From Magnetococcales bacterium (GTDB lineage: Bacteria > Pseudomonadota > Magnetococcia > Magnetococcales > Magnetaquicoccaceae), in assembly GCA_015231375.1 (NCBI GenBank), contig JADGBT010000013.1, positions 1 to 64,000 on the forward strand: DNA of 64,000 nucleotides, read 5' to 3'. The notes under the pieces were generated by a model that searched no databases, was not told the origin of the DNA, and saw nothing but the letters and a program-made list of their open reading frames with translations. The stretch's first letter is position 1, and each line of letters begins with the position of its first letter. The position numbers and the translations under genes are program-made. This document shows, piece after piece, positions 52,434 to 61,046 of the stretch.

Positions 52434-53758
52434 AATCCAAGGCCACATGGGGCGTGGTGCAATCCACGGACAAGCTGTTGTGGGTGCGCCTGCTGGAACA
52501 CGACACCCTGGTGTTCGAAACCGGCATGACGGTGATTCCCGGCGGGGAACGGGGTGTGGTGGCGGGCCTGTCGGCGGTGAATATGGCGGTGCGCAAGAGC
52601 GTGCTGCCGTTTTCCCGTCGGGATCAGATCTGGTCGGTACTGCCCCAGGAGGCCATGGATACCCTGGTGCAACGCTTTGAGGATCCCTGTTTCGCCATGC
52701 AATGGGAACCGGTGGAACAGGGATCCTCGGTGCTGTTCGCCCTGTGCGAACGCCACACCCTGGATGGTCTGCTCGCCACCCTGGCCCAGGCCACGATCCA
52801 ACCCCGGAGCGTGGTCATGGCCGAACTGGGCGCCTGGCCTTTGCTGGAAGCGGCCACGTTGATCGGCACCCAGGGATCGATGATGGTGGTGGACGGTTCC
52901 GCCTCGCCGGTATCGGTCTACGCGGTCACGGAAGGCAAACTGCGGGAGTTGCGTCTGGTGGCCCCTGCCACCTCCGCCCGCGACGACACCGCGCTGCTGG
53001 AAGAGGTGGAATGGCTGCTGGCAGATCTTGCCAGCCGTCTGCCGGAAGCCAAAGCGGCGGGTTTGATTTTTCTGGGCAGGACGCGGGAGTTCTGGCAACC
53101 CCTGCGGGAGCGGCACCCGGCCAACCGGGTCGAAATCCCTCCCCTGGAGGCTTTGGGACAGGGGCTGAAACAGTGGGAATGGCTGCGACCGGCGGGTCTG
53201 GCCCTGGCGGCGGCGCGGGGCCAACAGGAACGGCTGATGGACTTTCTCCACGGGGCCGGAGAACGACAATGGCGCACCTGGCTGGATCCCTGGCGGGGAA
53301 CCGGAGTGCTGGCCTTGATCCTGCTGCTGGTCTGGGGTGGCGAGGAGACAATGCGCTTCACCCGCGCCAAGGTCCGGCACGACCGGCTCAAGGCGGAAAC
53401 CGAAGCCCTCTTCCGGGAGGCGTTGCCCCACATTCCGGTGATCGTCGAGCCGCTGTTGCAACTGAAACAGGCCCTGGGTCAAAACAGTCAGGCCAACAAG
53501 GAGGGGGAATTCCCGACGCTTTCCACCTGGATCGGCCTTATCCAGACCACGGTTCCCGCCGATACCCAGGTCAAGTGGCACCGGTTGCGTTATGAACCCG
53601 GCGAACTGCAATTGCACGGCGAAGTGCCGTCCTACAACCATCTGGACCGGGTACGGGCAGCCCTGCTGCCCCTTTCCAGGGGCAAGGAGACCCGCATGGA
53701 CGAAGCCCGCATCGTGCCGGAGAGCAAAACCGTCCGTTTCCGCCTGGGGCTGCCATGA
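52430..53758 (+). CDS. gspL: Type II secretion GspL-like inner-membrane protein
   Basis: A 442-residue bitopic protein with an ASKHA-like cytoplasmic part (about 1-290), one transmembrane helix (about 283-304, LALILLLVWGG) and a periplasmic C-terminal ferredoxin-like domain (IVEPLLQLKQALGQ, ending VRFRLGLP). GspL joins the GspE ATPase to GspM. It is long for the family but has the expected order. An in-frame ATG at 52421 is an alternative start. Couples with gspK and gspM by ATGA. Confidence 0.85.
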   Translation: MKSKATWGVVQSTDKLLWVRLLEHDTLVFETGMTVIPGGERGVVAGLSAVNMAVRKSVLPFSRRDQIWSVLPQEAMDTLVQRFEDPCFAMQWEPVEQGSSVLFALCERHTLDGLLATLAQATIQPRSVVMAELGAWPLLEAATLIGTQGSMMVVDGSASPVSVYAVTEGKLRELRLVAPATSARDDTALLEEVEWLLADLASRLPEAKAAGLIFLGRTREFWQPLRERHPANRVEIPPLEALGQGLKQWEWLRPAGLALAAARGQQERLMDFLHGAGERQWRTWLDPWRGTGVLALILLLVWGGEETMRFTRAKVRHDRLKAETEALFREALPHIPVIVEPLLQLKQALGQNSQANKEGEFPTLSTWIGLIQTTVPADTQVKWHRLRYEPGELQLHGEVPSYNHLDRVRAALLPLSRGKETRMDEARIVPESKTVRFRLGLP

Positions 53759-54270
53759 ACGAAGCCAACACGCGTCTGCTGCTCACCGCATCCCTGGCGC
53801 TGCTGAGCGTGCTGCTGCTGATCCAGGGGGTGATCTGGATCGACGACACCGTAACCCGATGGGAAACCAAGGCCCAGGCCCAGGAGAGCGTGCGGCGGGA
53901 GGTGGCCCAGTTGGCCAAACAGCTCAAGGCCAGTCGCGGCGCGACTGGCAAGGAGCGCGCCCCGGTGGCGGGCAAACCCGGAGAAGAGGCCATTCCCTCC
54001 CTGCTTCCCTGGCTGGAAAAAGAAACCGCCGCCTTCCAGTTGGCGGACAAGATGCAACAGATCGCGCCGATTGCCCTGAAACCCAACGAAACCGCCTCGT
54101 TCCGGGAAAAGGCCGACCTGACCCTCAAGGCCATCTCCATGGAAACCGCCACCCGTTTCTTGAACCGCCTGGAGTCCAACTCCCGCATCCGGGTGATTCG
54201 CGGCGACCTGAAGCGGGCCGAAAAGGAGGCCCCCGGCGTCTCCCTTACTTTGGAGATCGGTTTGTTATGA
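53755..54270 (+). CDS. gspM: Type II secretion GspM-like protein
   Basis: A 171-residue protein with one N-terminal transmembrane helix (about 8-27), a short coiled linker (VTRWETKAQAQESVRREVAQ) and a small periplasmic domain (about 95-170). Position between GspL and GspN and this topology identify it as GspM; sequence conservation is weak. ATGA overlap with gspL. Confidence 0.83.
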   Translation: MNEANTRLLLTASLALLSVLLLIQGVIWIDDTVTRWETKAQAQESVRREVAQLAKQLKASRGATGKERAPVAGKPGEEAIPSLLPWLEKETAAFQLADKMQQIAPIALKPNETASFREKADLTLKAISMETATRFLNRLESNSRIRVIRGDLKRAEKEAPGVSLTLEIGLL

Positions 54271-54283
54271 TGGTCTTATCCCC

Positions 54284-55087
54284 ATGAGCAGACGCGCCCT
54301 CTTCGGGGTGATCGGCGTGACCCTGATCGCCTATGTGGTCGGTCTGGTGCTGTTCTTGCCCCAGGAACGGCTCAAAAGGTGGTCTTACGCCCTCATCGGC
54401 GATCGCATCACCTGGAAAAGCTTCACCATCGGCTGGCAGGGGATCCGCTTCGACTCCGTGCGCCTCAATCCCACGGCGGCCCCCTCCCAGACGGGCCAAG
54501 CGATCGACTCCATTCGCCTGACTCCGCGCATTCTGCCTTTCTTTTCCGGTCGGCTGGGGGCCGGATACGAACTGGCCCTGGAGCAGGCGCGCCTGTCCGG
54601 AGAAGGCTTGTGGAACGGTCGCGAAGCCAAGCTGGAGTGGCAGTTGCGGATGGACACGCTCACCCCATTGGCGTCCGTGTGGCTCGGTCCCCTGGGAGCG
54701 GAGGTGCGGGGCAAGGGGGAGGGCACCGGCTGGCTCACCGTCGCCACCCAGACACCACAAGCCGTGGAGTCCGGCGAGTGGGAGACCCGACTGCTCGGAG
54801 TCACGGCCTTTGGCGCCAAAATCGATCCGCTGACCCTCACCGGTCGCATGAAAGACCGCAACCTGATGGAAATCATCGTCTCGGGCAAAGGCGAGATCGC
54901 CTTGTCCGGCAAACTGAACCTGAAAATCACTCTGCCCGACCCCCGCGCCAGCGTGGTGAGCGGAGAGTTGCAGATTCAACCGGTCAAGCCCAATCTGCCG
55001 GGCATGGCGGGCCAACTCCTGGCCAAAGGACAGGCGGTGCGCCTCACCCTCTCCGGCACCCTGGACAACCTGCAATGGCGGCTGTGA
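54284..55087 (+). CDS. gspN: Type II secretion protein GspN
   Basis: A 267-residue inner-membrane protein with an N-terminal helix (about 8-25) and a beta-rich periplasmic part with a repeated LRMDTLTPLAS-type pattern (RLTPRILPFFSGRLGAGYEL, GKGEIALSGKLNLKITLP). This is typical GspN. It is the last gene of the cluster, 13 bases after gspM; gspC, gspD and the prepilin peptidase are not in the window. Confidence 0.85.
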   Translation: MSRRALFGVIGVTLIAYVVGLVLFLPQERLKRWSYALIGDRITWKSFTIGWQGIRFDSVRLNPTAAPSQTGQAIDSIRLTPRILPFFSGRLGAGYELALEQARLSGEGLWNGREAKLEWQLRMDTLTPLASVWLGPLGAEVRGKGEGTGWLTVATQTPQAVESGEWETRLLGVTAFGAKIDPLTLTGRMKDRNLMEIIVSGKGEIALSGKLNLKITLPDPRASVVSGELQIQPVKPNLPGMAGQLLAKGQAVRLTLSGTLDNLQWRL

Positions 55088-55127
55088 TCGCCAAAAGATC
55101 AACCATCCTTCAAAAAACGCGATCTTC

Positions 55128-55796
55128 TCAAGAGGCGTGATCTTCCACCGGCAAGGCCGCCAACCGCCACTCCGGAAACCCCTCTTCCAGCCGACGCGCG
55201 GCAAATCCCAACTCCCGCAACCGCGCCACCGCCTCGAAAGAGAGCACGCACCACGCCCCCCGACAATAGGCCACCACCTCCCGATCCGGCGGCAGCTCGT
55301 GCAGACGCCGCTCCAGCTCCCGCAAGGGAATGTTGAACGCCTGGGGCAGATGGCCAGCGGCATATTCTTCGGGGGGCCGCACATCCAGCACGGTCACGGT
55401 GCCCTCGCGCATGCGCGCCAGCAGGATTTCCCGTGGCACCGGCTCCATGGCGTCCCGGGCCAGCAGATAGCCGCTCACCAACGCCTCCACCTCCCCCAGA
55501 TGACGCTCGGCCAATCCCCGCAACACCCCCAGCAGGGTGATCACCTCCGGATCCGACAGCCGGTAATGGACATAAAGCCCCTCCTTGCGGGCCACCACCA
55601 GTCCGGCCTGACGCAACTGCTGCAAATGCTTGGACGTATTGGCCACCGATAGCCCGGTCAAAGAAGCCAACGCCTCCACGCTCCGCTCCCCCTGGGCCAG
55701 ATACTCCAGGATCGCCAGCCGGTGCCCCTGCCCCACCGCCTTGCCCACCCGCGCCAGATGATCGAACAACGCCTGCTTGAACAAAATGCTTGACAT
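55128..55796 (-). CDS. ArsR-family repressor fused to rhodanese
   Basis: A 222-residue regulator. An ArsR winged helix (about 8-95; HRLAILEYLAQGERSVEALA, NTSKHLQQLRQAGLVVARKEG) is followed by a single rhodanese domain (about 115-215) with VLDVRPPEEYAAGHLPQAFN and the active loop YCRGAWCVLS. Similar fusions respond to sulfur or persulfide signals in other bacteria. It is divergent from the hydroxylase/cytochrome set, with a 20-bp palindrome in the gap, and probably controls that set and itself. Confidence 0.9.
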   Translation of the reverse strand: MSSILFKQALFDHLARVGKAVGQGHRLAILEYLAQGERSVEALASLTGLSVANTSKHLQQLRQAGLVVARKEGLYVHYRLSDPEVITLLGVLRGLAERHLGEVEALVSGYLLARDAMEPVPREILLARMREGTVTVLDVRPPEEYAAGHLPQAFNIPLRELERRLHELPPDREVVAYCRGAWCVLSFEAVARLRELGFAARRLEEGFPEWRLAALPVEDHAS

Positions 55797-55821
55797 GGCT
55801 CGCTTGATTTGTTTGAATTCA

Positions 55822-55841
55822 ATTCAACCGATTGGTTGAAT
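55822..55841. promoter_or_regulatory. Palindromic operator between the ArsR-rhodanese gene and the redox cluster
   Basis: ATTCAACC and GGTTGAAT flank a GATT spacer: an 8-bp perfect dyad. TTGAAT hexamers at 55813-55818 and 55836-55841 are separated by 17 bases and could act as -35/-10 of the rightward genes, in which case the palindrome overlaps the -10. This fits repression by the ArsR-type protein encoded 26 bases away. Confidence 0.6.
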
Positions 55842-55945
55842 AGTCCATCCACTCGTTACCAAACATCATTCCAGTAAAGAGGCTCAACCGGGGCAACGCC
55901 TCCACCCGTACCGACACCTCACCCTTTAGGAACCGGGAGAAAATC

Positions 55946-56767
55946 ATGACACACGAGCCTCTGTTGCGCATGGGTCTGTTTCTGGGGATTTTGCTCTTGA
56001 TGGGCATTTGGGAACACTGGCGTCCCCGTCGCCAACGGATCCTCTCCCGCCAAAGCCGCTGGCTGCCCAATCTGAGCCTGGTGATCATCGACACCGTGTG
56101 TGTGCGTCTGCTGTTTCCCGTCACCGCCGTATCCCTGGCCGCCATGGGGCAGGTTCAAGGTTGGGGGGCGCTCAACCGGATCAACGGCCCGGAGTGGGTC
56201 GAATGGCTGTTGGCGGTGGTGATGCTGGATCTGTTGATTTATCTGCAACATGTGGTCTTTCACGCCCTGCCGGTGTTGTGGCGGCTGCATCAGGTGCATC
56301 ATGCGGACCTGGAAGTGGATGTGACCACCGGATTGCGCTTTCATCCGCTGGAGATCGTGCTGTCGATGGGGATCAAACTGGCCGCGATCCTGGCCATGGG
56401 CCCCTCCCCGCTGGCGGTGTTGACCTTTGAAGTGGGACTCAACGCCATGGCCATGTTCAATCACGCCAACGTCCACCTGCCGGAACGGCTCGACCGGGTG
56501 TTGCGCTGGCTGGTGGTCACCCCGGACATGCACCGCTCCCACCACTCCCACCTCTCCCCGGAAACCAACATGAATTTCGGTTTCAATCTCTCGTGTTGGG
56601 ATCGTCTGCTGGGCACCTATTGGCCCAATCCTGCCGAAGGACACACCGCCATGCAAATCGGTCTGGAGCATCAACGCGATCCCGCGCAATGCCAACCCCT
56701 GTCCGCCATGCTGCGGATGCCCTTCCGGGGAAAAACCGGAGAATATCCCATCAACCGCCGCTGGTGA
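55946..56767 (+). CDS. Fatty-acid-hydroxylase / sterol-desaturase family protein
   Basis: A 273-residue membrane protein with several hydrophobic segments and the di-iron His motifs of this superfamily: QHVVFHALP, HQVHHADLEVD and HRSHHSH. It likely hydroxylates or desaturates a lipid in the membrane. It begins the rightward cluster after the operator, starting with a weak AACCGGGAG site. Its lipid substrate cannot be told. Confidence 0.85.
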   Translation: MTHEPLLRMGLFLGILLLMGIWEHWRPRRQRILSRQSRWLPNLSLVIIDTVCVRLLFPVTAVSLAAMGQVQGWGALNRINGPEWVEWLLAVVMLDLLIYLQHVVFHALPVLWRLHQVHHADLEVDVTTGLRFHPLEIVLSMGIKLAAILAMGPSPLAVLTFEVGLNAMAMFNHANVHLPERLDRVLRWLVVTPDMHRSHHSHLSPETNMNFGFNLSCWDRLLGTYWPNPAEGHTAMQIGLEHQRDPAQCQPLSAMLRMPFRGKTGEYPINRRW

Positions 56768-56778
56768 AAGGTCGCGCC

Positions 56779-57990
56779 ATGGACGCCGCCGCCAAAACCA
56801 TCCGGATGATCCCCATCTCCGCCAAACCCGCCGGGCCGCGACCACACCGGTTCATGCCTGTCAACCAGCAGCGCTCCCTGGCCGGGCGTTATCCGCTGTG
56901 GGTCAAGGCGCTGTCATGGTGCGCCTTTGTCTGGGCCTTCGCGGGCTGGCTGAACGAAACCTGGTTCTACCGCTTCGACTCCCCCCTTTGGCTCAACCGG
57001 TATACGGAATATGCCATCATCCTGGTCTTCGGGCTGTGGCGCATCCGGGCGGAGAAGAACCCCTATACCCGCAAACGGTTGCTGCTGCTGGTGGGCAACG
57101 TGACCGTGCTGTGGTGGACCATCCCCTGGCTGTTTCCCTTCATCGAACCATATGCCGGTTATTTGGGAACGATTCCGGTGTTTCCCTCCCTGCACACCCC
57201 GGGCACCCTGACCTTCTTTCTGGTGTTGGGCGCGGTGTTTTTGTTCGGGCGGCGGGTGATCTGCGGATGGAACTGTCCCTGTGTGGCGATTCGCGAGGTG
57301 GTGGGATTTCCCTTCCGGCAGGCCGACCATGTGCCGAGGGGAGAGTGGCCCTGGCGGTTGCGTCATCTCAAATGGATCTGGTTTGGGCTGTACCTCGGGG
57401 CCATGTGGGCCATCACCCGGCCAGCCAACACCACCACGACAGGATTCCTGGGCTTTTTCGGGATGATGGTGGGACTGCCCTATTTCATCACCTTTCTGCT
57501 CACCCCCTGGATCGGCAACCGGGGTTATTGCCGCTTTCTCTGCCCGTATGGGGCCACCTTCGGTCTGCTCAACCGGGTGGGCCTATTCCGCATCGATTAC
57601 GACGCCAAAAGTTGCATCGAATGTGGTCTGTGCGTCAAGGTGTGCGACATGAACATCCCGGTCTGGGAGATGGGCAAAAGCCACGGCGGCCAGGTCTCCA
57701 CCACCGAATGCATGGGGTGCGGACGCTGCGTCACCGAGTGTCCCACCAAGAGCCTGTCCTTTTACGACATCAGAAACCGGTTGACGCATTCATGCCATCA
57801 GGATCGCGACCATCTGCGCGCCGCCAACGACTGGAGACGCGCGTCGGTGCGCTGGCGCGCGGTTGGGTATCTGCTGGTCATGGGGGCAACCCTGGCGGGC
57901 GCATGGTATTATGCCACCCAGGTCGGCACCTTGAGCGAACTGCCATCCCGAATGGGGGCCTTATGTGGATTGCCCATCACTGTCTGGTAG
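56779..57990 (+). CDS. NapH-like membrane polyferredoxin
   Basis: A 403-residue inner-membrane protein with about six hydrophobic segments (including LVLGAVFLFG and YFITFLLTPWI). Two partial CX3CP-type signatures (CGWNCPC, CRFLCPYG) face the membrane, and a cytoplasmic ferredoxin domain (about 275-330) carries CIECGLCVKVCDMNIP and CMGCGRCVTECPT, two [4Fe-4S] clusters. The layout is that of NapH/NosR-type quinol dehydrogenases. It may deliver electrons to or from the octahaem cytochrome that overlaps its 3-prime end by 28 bases. Confidence 0.9.
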   Translation: MDAAAKTIRMIPISAKPAGPRPHRFMPVNQQRSLAGRYPLWVKALSWCAFVWAFAGWLNETWFYRFDSPLWLNRYTEYAIILVFGLWRIRAEKNPYTRKRLLLLVGNVTVLWWTIPWLFPFIEPYAGYLGTIPVFPSLHTPGTLTFFLVLGAVFLFGRRVICGWNCPCVAIREVVGFPFRQADHVPRGEWPWRLRHLKWIWFGLYLGAMWAITRPANTTTTGFLGFFGMMVGLPYFITFLLTPWIGNRGYCRFLCPYGATFGLLNRVGLFRIDYDAKSCIECGLCVKVCDMNIPVWEMGKSHGGQVSTTECMGCGRCVTECPTKSLSFYDIRNRLTHSCHQDRDHLRAANDWRRASVRWRAVGYLLVMGATLAGAWYYATQVGTLSELPSRMGALCGLPITVW

Positions 57991-59300
57991 CCCTGCTGCT
58001 ACTGCTCTGCCCGCACCTTGTCTGGTCCGGTCTGCCGGATCCACCCCTGGGCACGGGAGAGCATGCCGACGCCTGGAAACCCGATCCCATGCATGAATAC
58101 TGGGATCCGGCCAACCACCACCGCCCGGAAACCGAAACGATGGCCGGAATCTTCCCAGGCGAGGTCTGCCTGGAGTGTCATGCCCAGATCACGCCGGGCA
58201 TCGTCAAGGATTGGCGCAACAGCGGACACGCCAGGGCGCAACAGCCGGTGCTGTGTCCGGCCTGTCACGGGGAGGATCACCAAAAATTGGTTTTCCCCAC
58301 GCACCAAACCTGCGGAAACTGCCATCCCCAACGGCTGGCCGAGATGGAAGAGGAGAAAAAATACGGCTTTCCCAGTCACGCCCTGGCCATGGAACGGGCG
58401 GTGGACGCCAAACATTTCGCCGACAAACCCAAAGCCGAAGTCACCGCCTGTCTGCAATGCCACTCGGTGGGGAGCAAATGCGACTCCTGCCACACCCGCC
58501 ACCGCTTCGACCCCGCCGAGGCCAGACGCCCGGAAGCCTGCATCACCTGTCACTCCGGCCCTCCCCATCCGGACGACGACAGCTATTTCGCCTCGGCCCA
58601 CGGCCAGAAATATCTTGAGGAGGGGGCCTCCTGGTCATGGGACAAACCTCTGAAGAAAGGCAACTACCCTGCTCCCGGTTGCGCCTACTGCCACATGCGC
58701 GAAGGCAAACATCAAGTCGCGGACAAGGCGGTATGGAAATTCGGCATCCGGGAGATCAACCCCCGCACCGCAGAAAACGTCATCAAACGCAAACGCTGGC
58801 AGGAGACCTGCGCCGACTGCCATCCAGCGCCAGTGGCCCTCTCTTTTTTCAACGCCCTGGACGCGGAACGCAAAGCCGCCTGGAATCTCTTGTACCGGGT
58901 GGAAGGGTTGCTCAAGAGCCTGCGCAGCCAGGATTTGTTGCGTCCGGCAGCCTCCGAACGCCCCCCCTATCCCATGGACCGGATCGCCCGCCTGTTTCCC
59001 AGAGCGCGCATCGGCTTTTTTGAAGGGCAAGCCTCGGCCTTTTACAATGTCAGCGCCATCGAGCGCGACTATTTCGAGCTGTGGTATTTCGATAATCTGG
59101 CAGCCTACAAGGGCATGGCCCATCAGGCTCCGGCCTTCCAGCGCCGCTTTGCCGAACGCATGCACCAGTCGGCGCAACAGATCGAAAACCAGGCCAAACG
59201 GCTATCCGCCACCGGCCCCCACACCCCCAGCAACAGCATGGATCTGAAATCCATCTGGCTGGATGGGGAGTACACCCGCTTCAACCGGGATCACAATTAA
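57963..59300 (+). CDS. Octahaem c-type cytochrome, HAO-like
   Basis: A 445-residue periplasmic protein with signal peptide (to about residue 22) and eight CxxCH sites at Cys69, 98, 117, 163, 173, 193, 240 and 283. The C-terminal helical part (about 310-430), with DYFELWYFDNLAAYKGMAHQ, resembles the hydroxylamine-oxidoreductase fold, whose relatives reduce or oxidise hydroxylamine, NO or nitrite. It is shorter than typical HAO. A CX15CH site is absent, so the MccA sulfite-reductase type is not supported. It is translated within the polyferredoxin gene's end, implying coupling. Confidence 0.9.
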   Translation: MWIAHHCLVALLLLLCPHLVWSGLPDPPLGTGEHADAWKPDPMHEYWDPANHHRPETETMAGIFPGEVCLECHAQITPGIVKDWRNSGHARAQQPVLCPACHGEDHQKLVFPTHQTCGNCHPQRLAEMEEEKKYGFPSHALAMERAVDAKHFADKPKAEVTACLQCHSVGSKCDSCHTRHRFDPAEARRPEACITCHSGPPHPDDDSYFASAHGQKYLEEGASWSWDKPLKKGNYPAPGCAYCHMREGKHQVADKAVWKFGIREINPRTAENVIKRKRWQETCADCHPAPVALSFFNALDAERKAAWNLLYRVEGLLKSLRSQDLLRPAASERPPYPMDRIARLFPRARIGFFEGQASAFYNVSAIERDYFELWYFDNLAAYKGMAHQAPAFQRRFAERMHQSAQQIENQAKRLSATGPHTPSNSMDLKSIWLDGEYTRFNRDHN

Positions 59301-59311
59301 AGGACGCCACC

Positions 59312-60322
59312 ATGAACCACCCCGCCCCCGATTCCGCCGTCCCTCCCGCCAGCCACCCTGCCACCCGGCTGCTGCGGCTGATCCTGCTGGTGGCGCTGAC
59401 TGGCGCCATCGCCTGGGCCATCACCCACCGTGACCAGCTCGACATGGCCCAATGGGAAAGCTGGCTGCTCACCTGGGGAGCGATAGCAAAACCGGTTTAT
59501 GTATTACTCTATGCCCTGGCCACCATTCTGTTTCTGCCGGGCTCCATGCTCACCCTGGCGGGCGGGGCGATCTTCGGACCCTGGATGGGGGCGGGCTTAA
59601 GCGTGCTGGGGGCGACCCTGGGGGCTGGGGTTTCCTTTCTGATCGCCCGGCATCTGGCCGGTGGCTGGGTGGAACAGCGGGCGGCGGGCATGATCGGACG
59701 CTTGCTGGCCGGAGTCGAGTCGGAGGGGTGGCGCTTTGTGGCCTTCACGCGGCTGGTGCCGATCTTTCCGTTCAATCTGCTCAACTACGCCCTGGGATTG
59801 ACCCGCATCCGTTTTGACCACTACCTGATCACTTCGCTCCTCTGCATGATTCCGGGCGGGTTGGCCTACTCCTGGCTGGGCCACGCGGGACGGGCCGCCA
59901 CCACAGGCGACGGGGAGGCGATCCGGGCCGGAATGTGGGCCTTGGGATTGCTGGCCATAGCCCTGCTCCTGCCCCGTTGGATCAAACGGAACCGCGAAAC
60001 CAAACGCCACTTGGACACCAACACACTCAAGGCGCTGTTGGATGCCGGAGACAATCTGGTTGTGTTGGATGTGCGCGACCAACCGGACTTTATCGGGGAA
60101 AACGGTCACATTCCCGGTTCACTCAACATTCCGCTTCCGGAACTGGAAACACGCCTGAACGAAATCCGTAACCTGGGGAAGCCGTTGGCCATCATTTGTC
60201 ACACCGATCGACGCTCGAAAACCGCATTCCGCCGTCTCGACACCTTGGGCATCGGGCCTGTTTTCCTGGTCACGGGAGGGATGAAACAGTGGAGACTGGA
60301 CCGCCATCCCATCGAGAAATAA
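59312..60322 (+). CDS. TVP38/TMEM64 membrane protein fused to rhodanese
   Basis: A 336-residue fusion. The N-terminal DedA/TVP38-type membrane domain (about 20-220) has the family GAIFGPWMGAGLSVLGATLGA and FVAFTRLVPIFPFNLLNYALGL. The C-terminal cytoplasmic rhodanese (about 235-330) has VVLDVRDQPDFIGENGHIPG and IICHTDRRSKTAF with the active-site Cys. Sulfur transfer at the membrane is implied. It is 11 bases after the octahaem gene with AAAGGA upstream; the next gene starts one base after its stop. Confidence 0.9.
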   Translation: MNHPAPDSAVPPASHPATRLLRLILLVALTGAIAWAITHRDQLDMAQWESWLLTWGAIAKPVYVLLYALATILFLPGSMLTLAGGAIFGPWMGAGLSVLGATLGAGVSFLIARHLAGGWVEQRAAGMIGRLLAGVESEGWRFVAFTRLVPIFPFNLLNYALGLTRIRFDHYLITSLLCMIPGGLAYSWLGHAGRAATTGDGEAIRAGMWALGLLAIALLLPRWIKRNRETKRHLDTNTLKALLDAGDNLVVLDVRDQPDFIGENGHIPGSLNIPLPELETRLNEIRNLGKPLAIICHTDRRSKTAFRRLDTLGIGPVFLVTGGMKQWRLDRHPIEK

Positions 60323-60323
60323 A

Positions 60324-61046
60324 ATGATCCGGTTTCTTTTGTTACTCTTGATTCTGCTACCGATTCGTCCCGTCACAGGGGATGAGAGCCCAGAGTGCCT
60401 GAGCTGCCACCAGGAGAAAACCCCCATTCTGGTGGCTTCCTGGAAACAGGGCCGCCATGGGCAGGCAAAGGTCCACTGTTCCGACTGCCATGGACCGGTT
60501 CATAATGGCAAGATGGCGCAACGTTCCCGATCCAACGGGGTCTGTCTCCCCTGCCACGAGAAAGAGAGCAAGAGTTACCGACTCTCCAAACACGGGGTGA
60601 TCACCACCCTGGAGGCCGACCGGATGGACCTTTCCCTGCCCTTGAAAGAGGGCAACCTGCGCGCGCCCACCTGCGCCTATTGCCATCTGCACGACAACCA
60701 CCACGCCGGCACCCCTTCCACCGATCGGCAAACCCCCTGCCGGGATTGTCACTCCCCGCGTCTGGTGACGACCTGGTTTGCAAGTGGCACGGAGAACGTG
60801 AAAACAGGCGAAATGAAACTTCGGGAGGCTCAATCGATTGTGGAAAAAATCCGCGCCAGCCACCCGGAATCCATCCCGCAAGCCCTGGACTTATTGAAAG
60901 AAATGGAAGAAAACCATCTCAAAAACATCATGCTGGGTGTTGGCCATCAATCCCCCGACGACCTGTGGTGGCATGGACAACCGGCCCTGGATGGAGCACT
61001 GCTGCGTATCAAATCGTTATGGGGGCCATCATCCCCCAATCAATAA
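60324..61046 (+). CDS. Pentahaem c-type cytochrome, short relative of the octahaem protein
   Basis: A 240-residue exported protein (signal peptide to about 19) with five CxxCH at Cys25, 52, 74, 117 and 139. The segment APTCAYCHLHDNHH followed by a second CxxCH parallels APGCAYCHMREGKH of the octahaem protein, and both continue into a similar helical tail, so it looks like a shortened paralogue. It may be an electron-transfer partner. Its 3-prime end overlaps the convergent TPR gene by seven bases. Confidence 0.87.
   Translation: MIRFLLLLLILLPIRPVTGDESPECLSCHQEKTPILVASWKQGRHGQAKVHCSDCHGPVHNGKMAQRSRSNGVCLPCHEKESKSYRLSKHGVITTLEADRMDLSLPLKEGNLRAPTCAYCHLHDNHHAGTPSTDRQTPCRDCHSPRLVTTWFASGTENVKTGEMKLREAQSIVEKIRASHPESIPQALDLLKEMEENHLKNIMLGVGHQSPDDLWWHGQPALDGALLRIKSLWGPSSPNQ

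Noticed and set aside
49175-55087. Type IV pilus minor pilins
   Set aside because: The order GspG-H-I-J-K-L-M-N, the GspK lacking Glu+5 and the GspN gene identify type II secretion instead.
57963-59300. MccA-type octahaem sulfite reductase
   Set aside because: No CX15CH haem site is visible; all eight sites are CxxCH.
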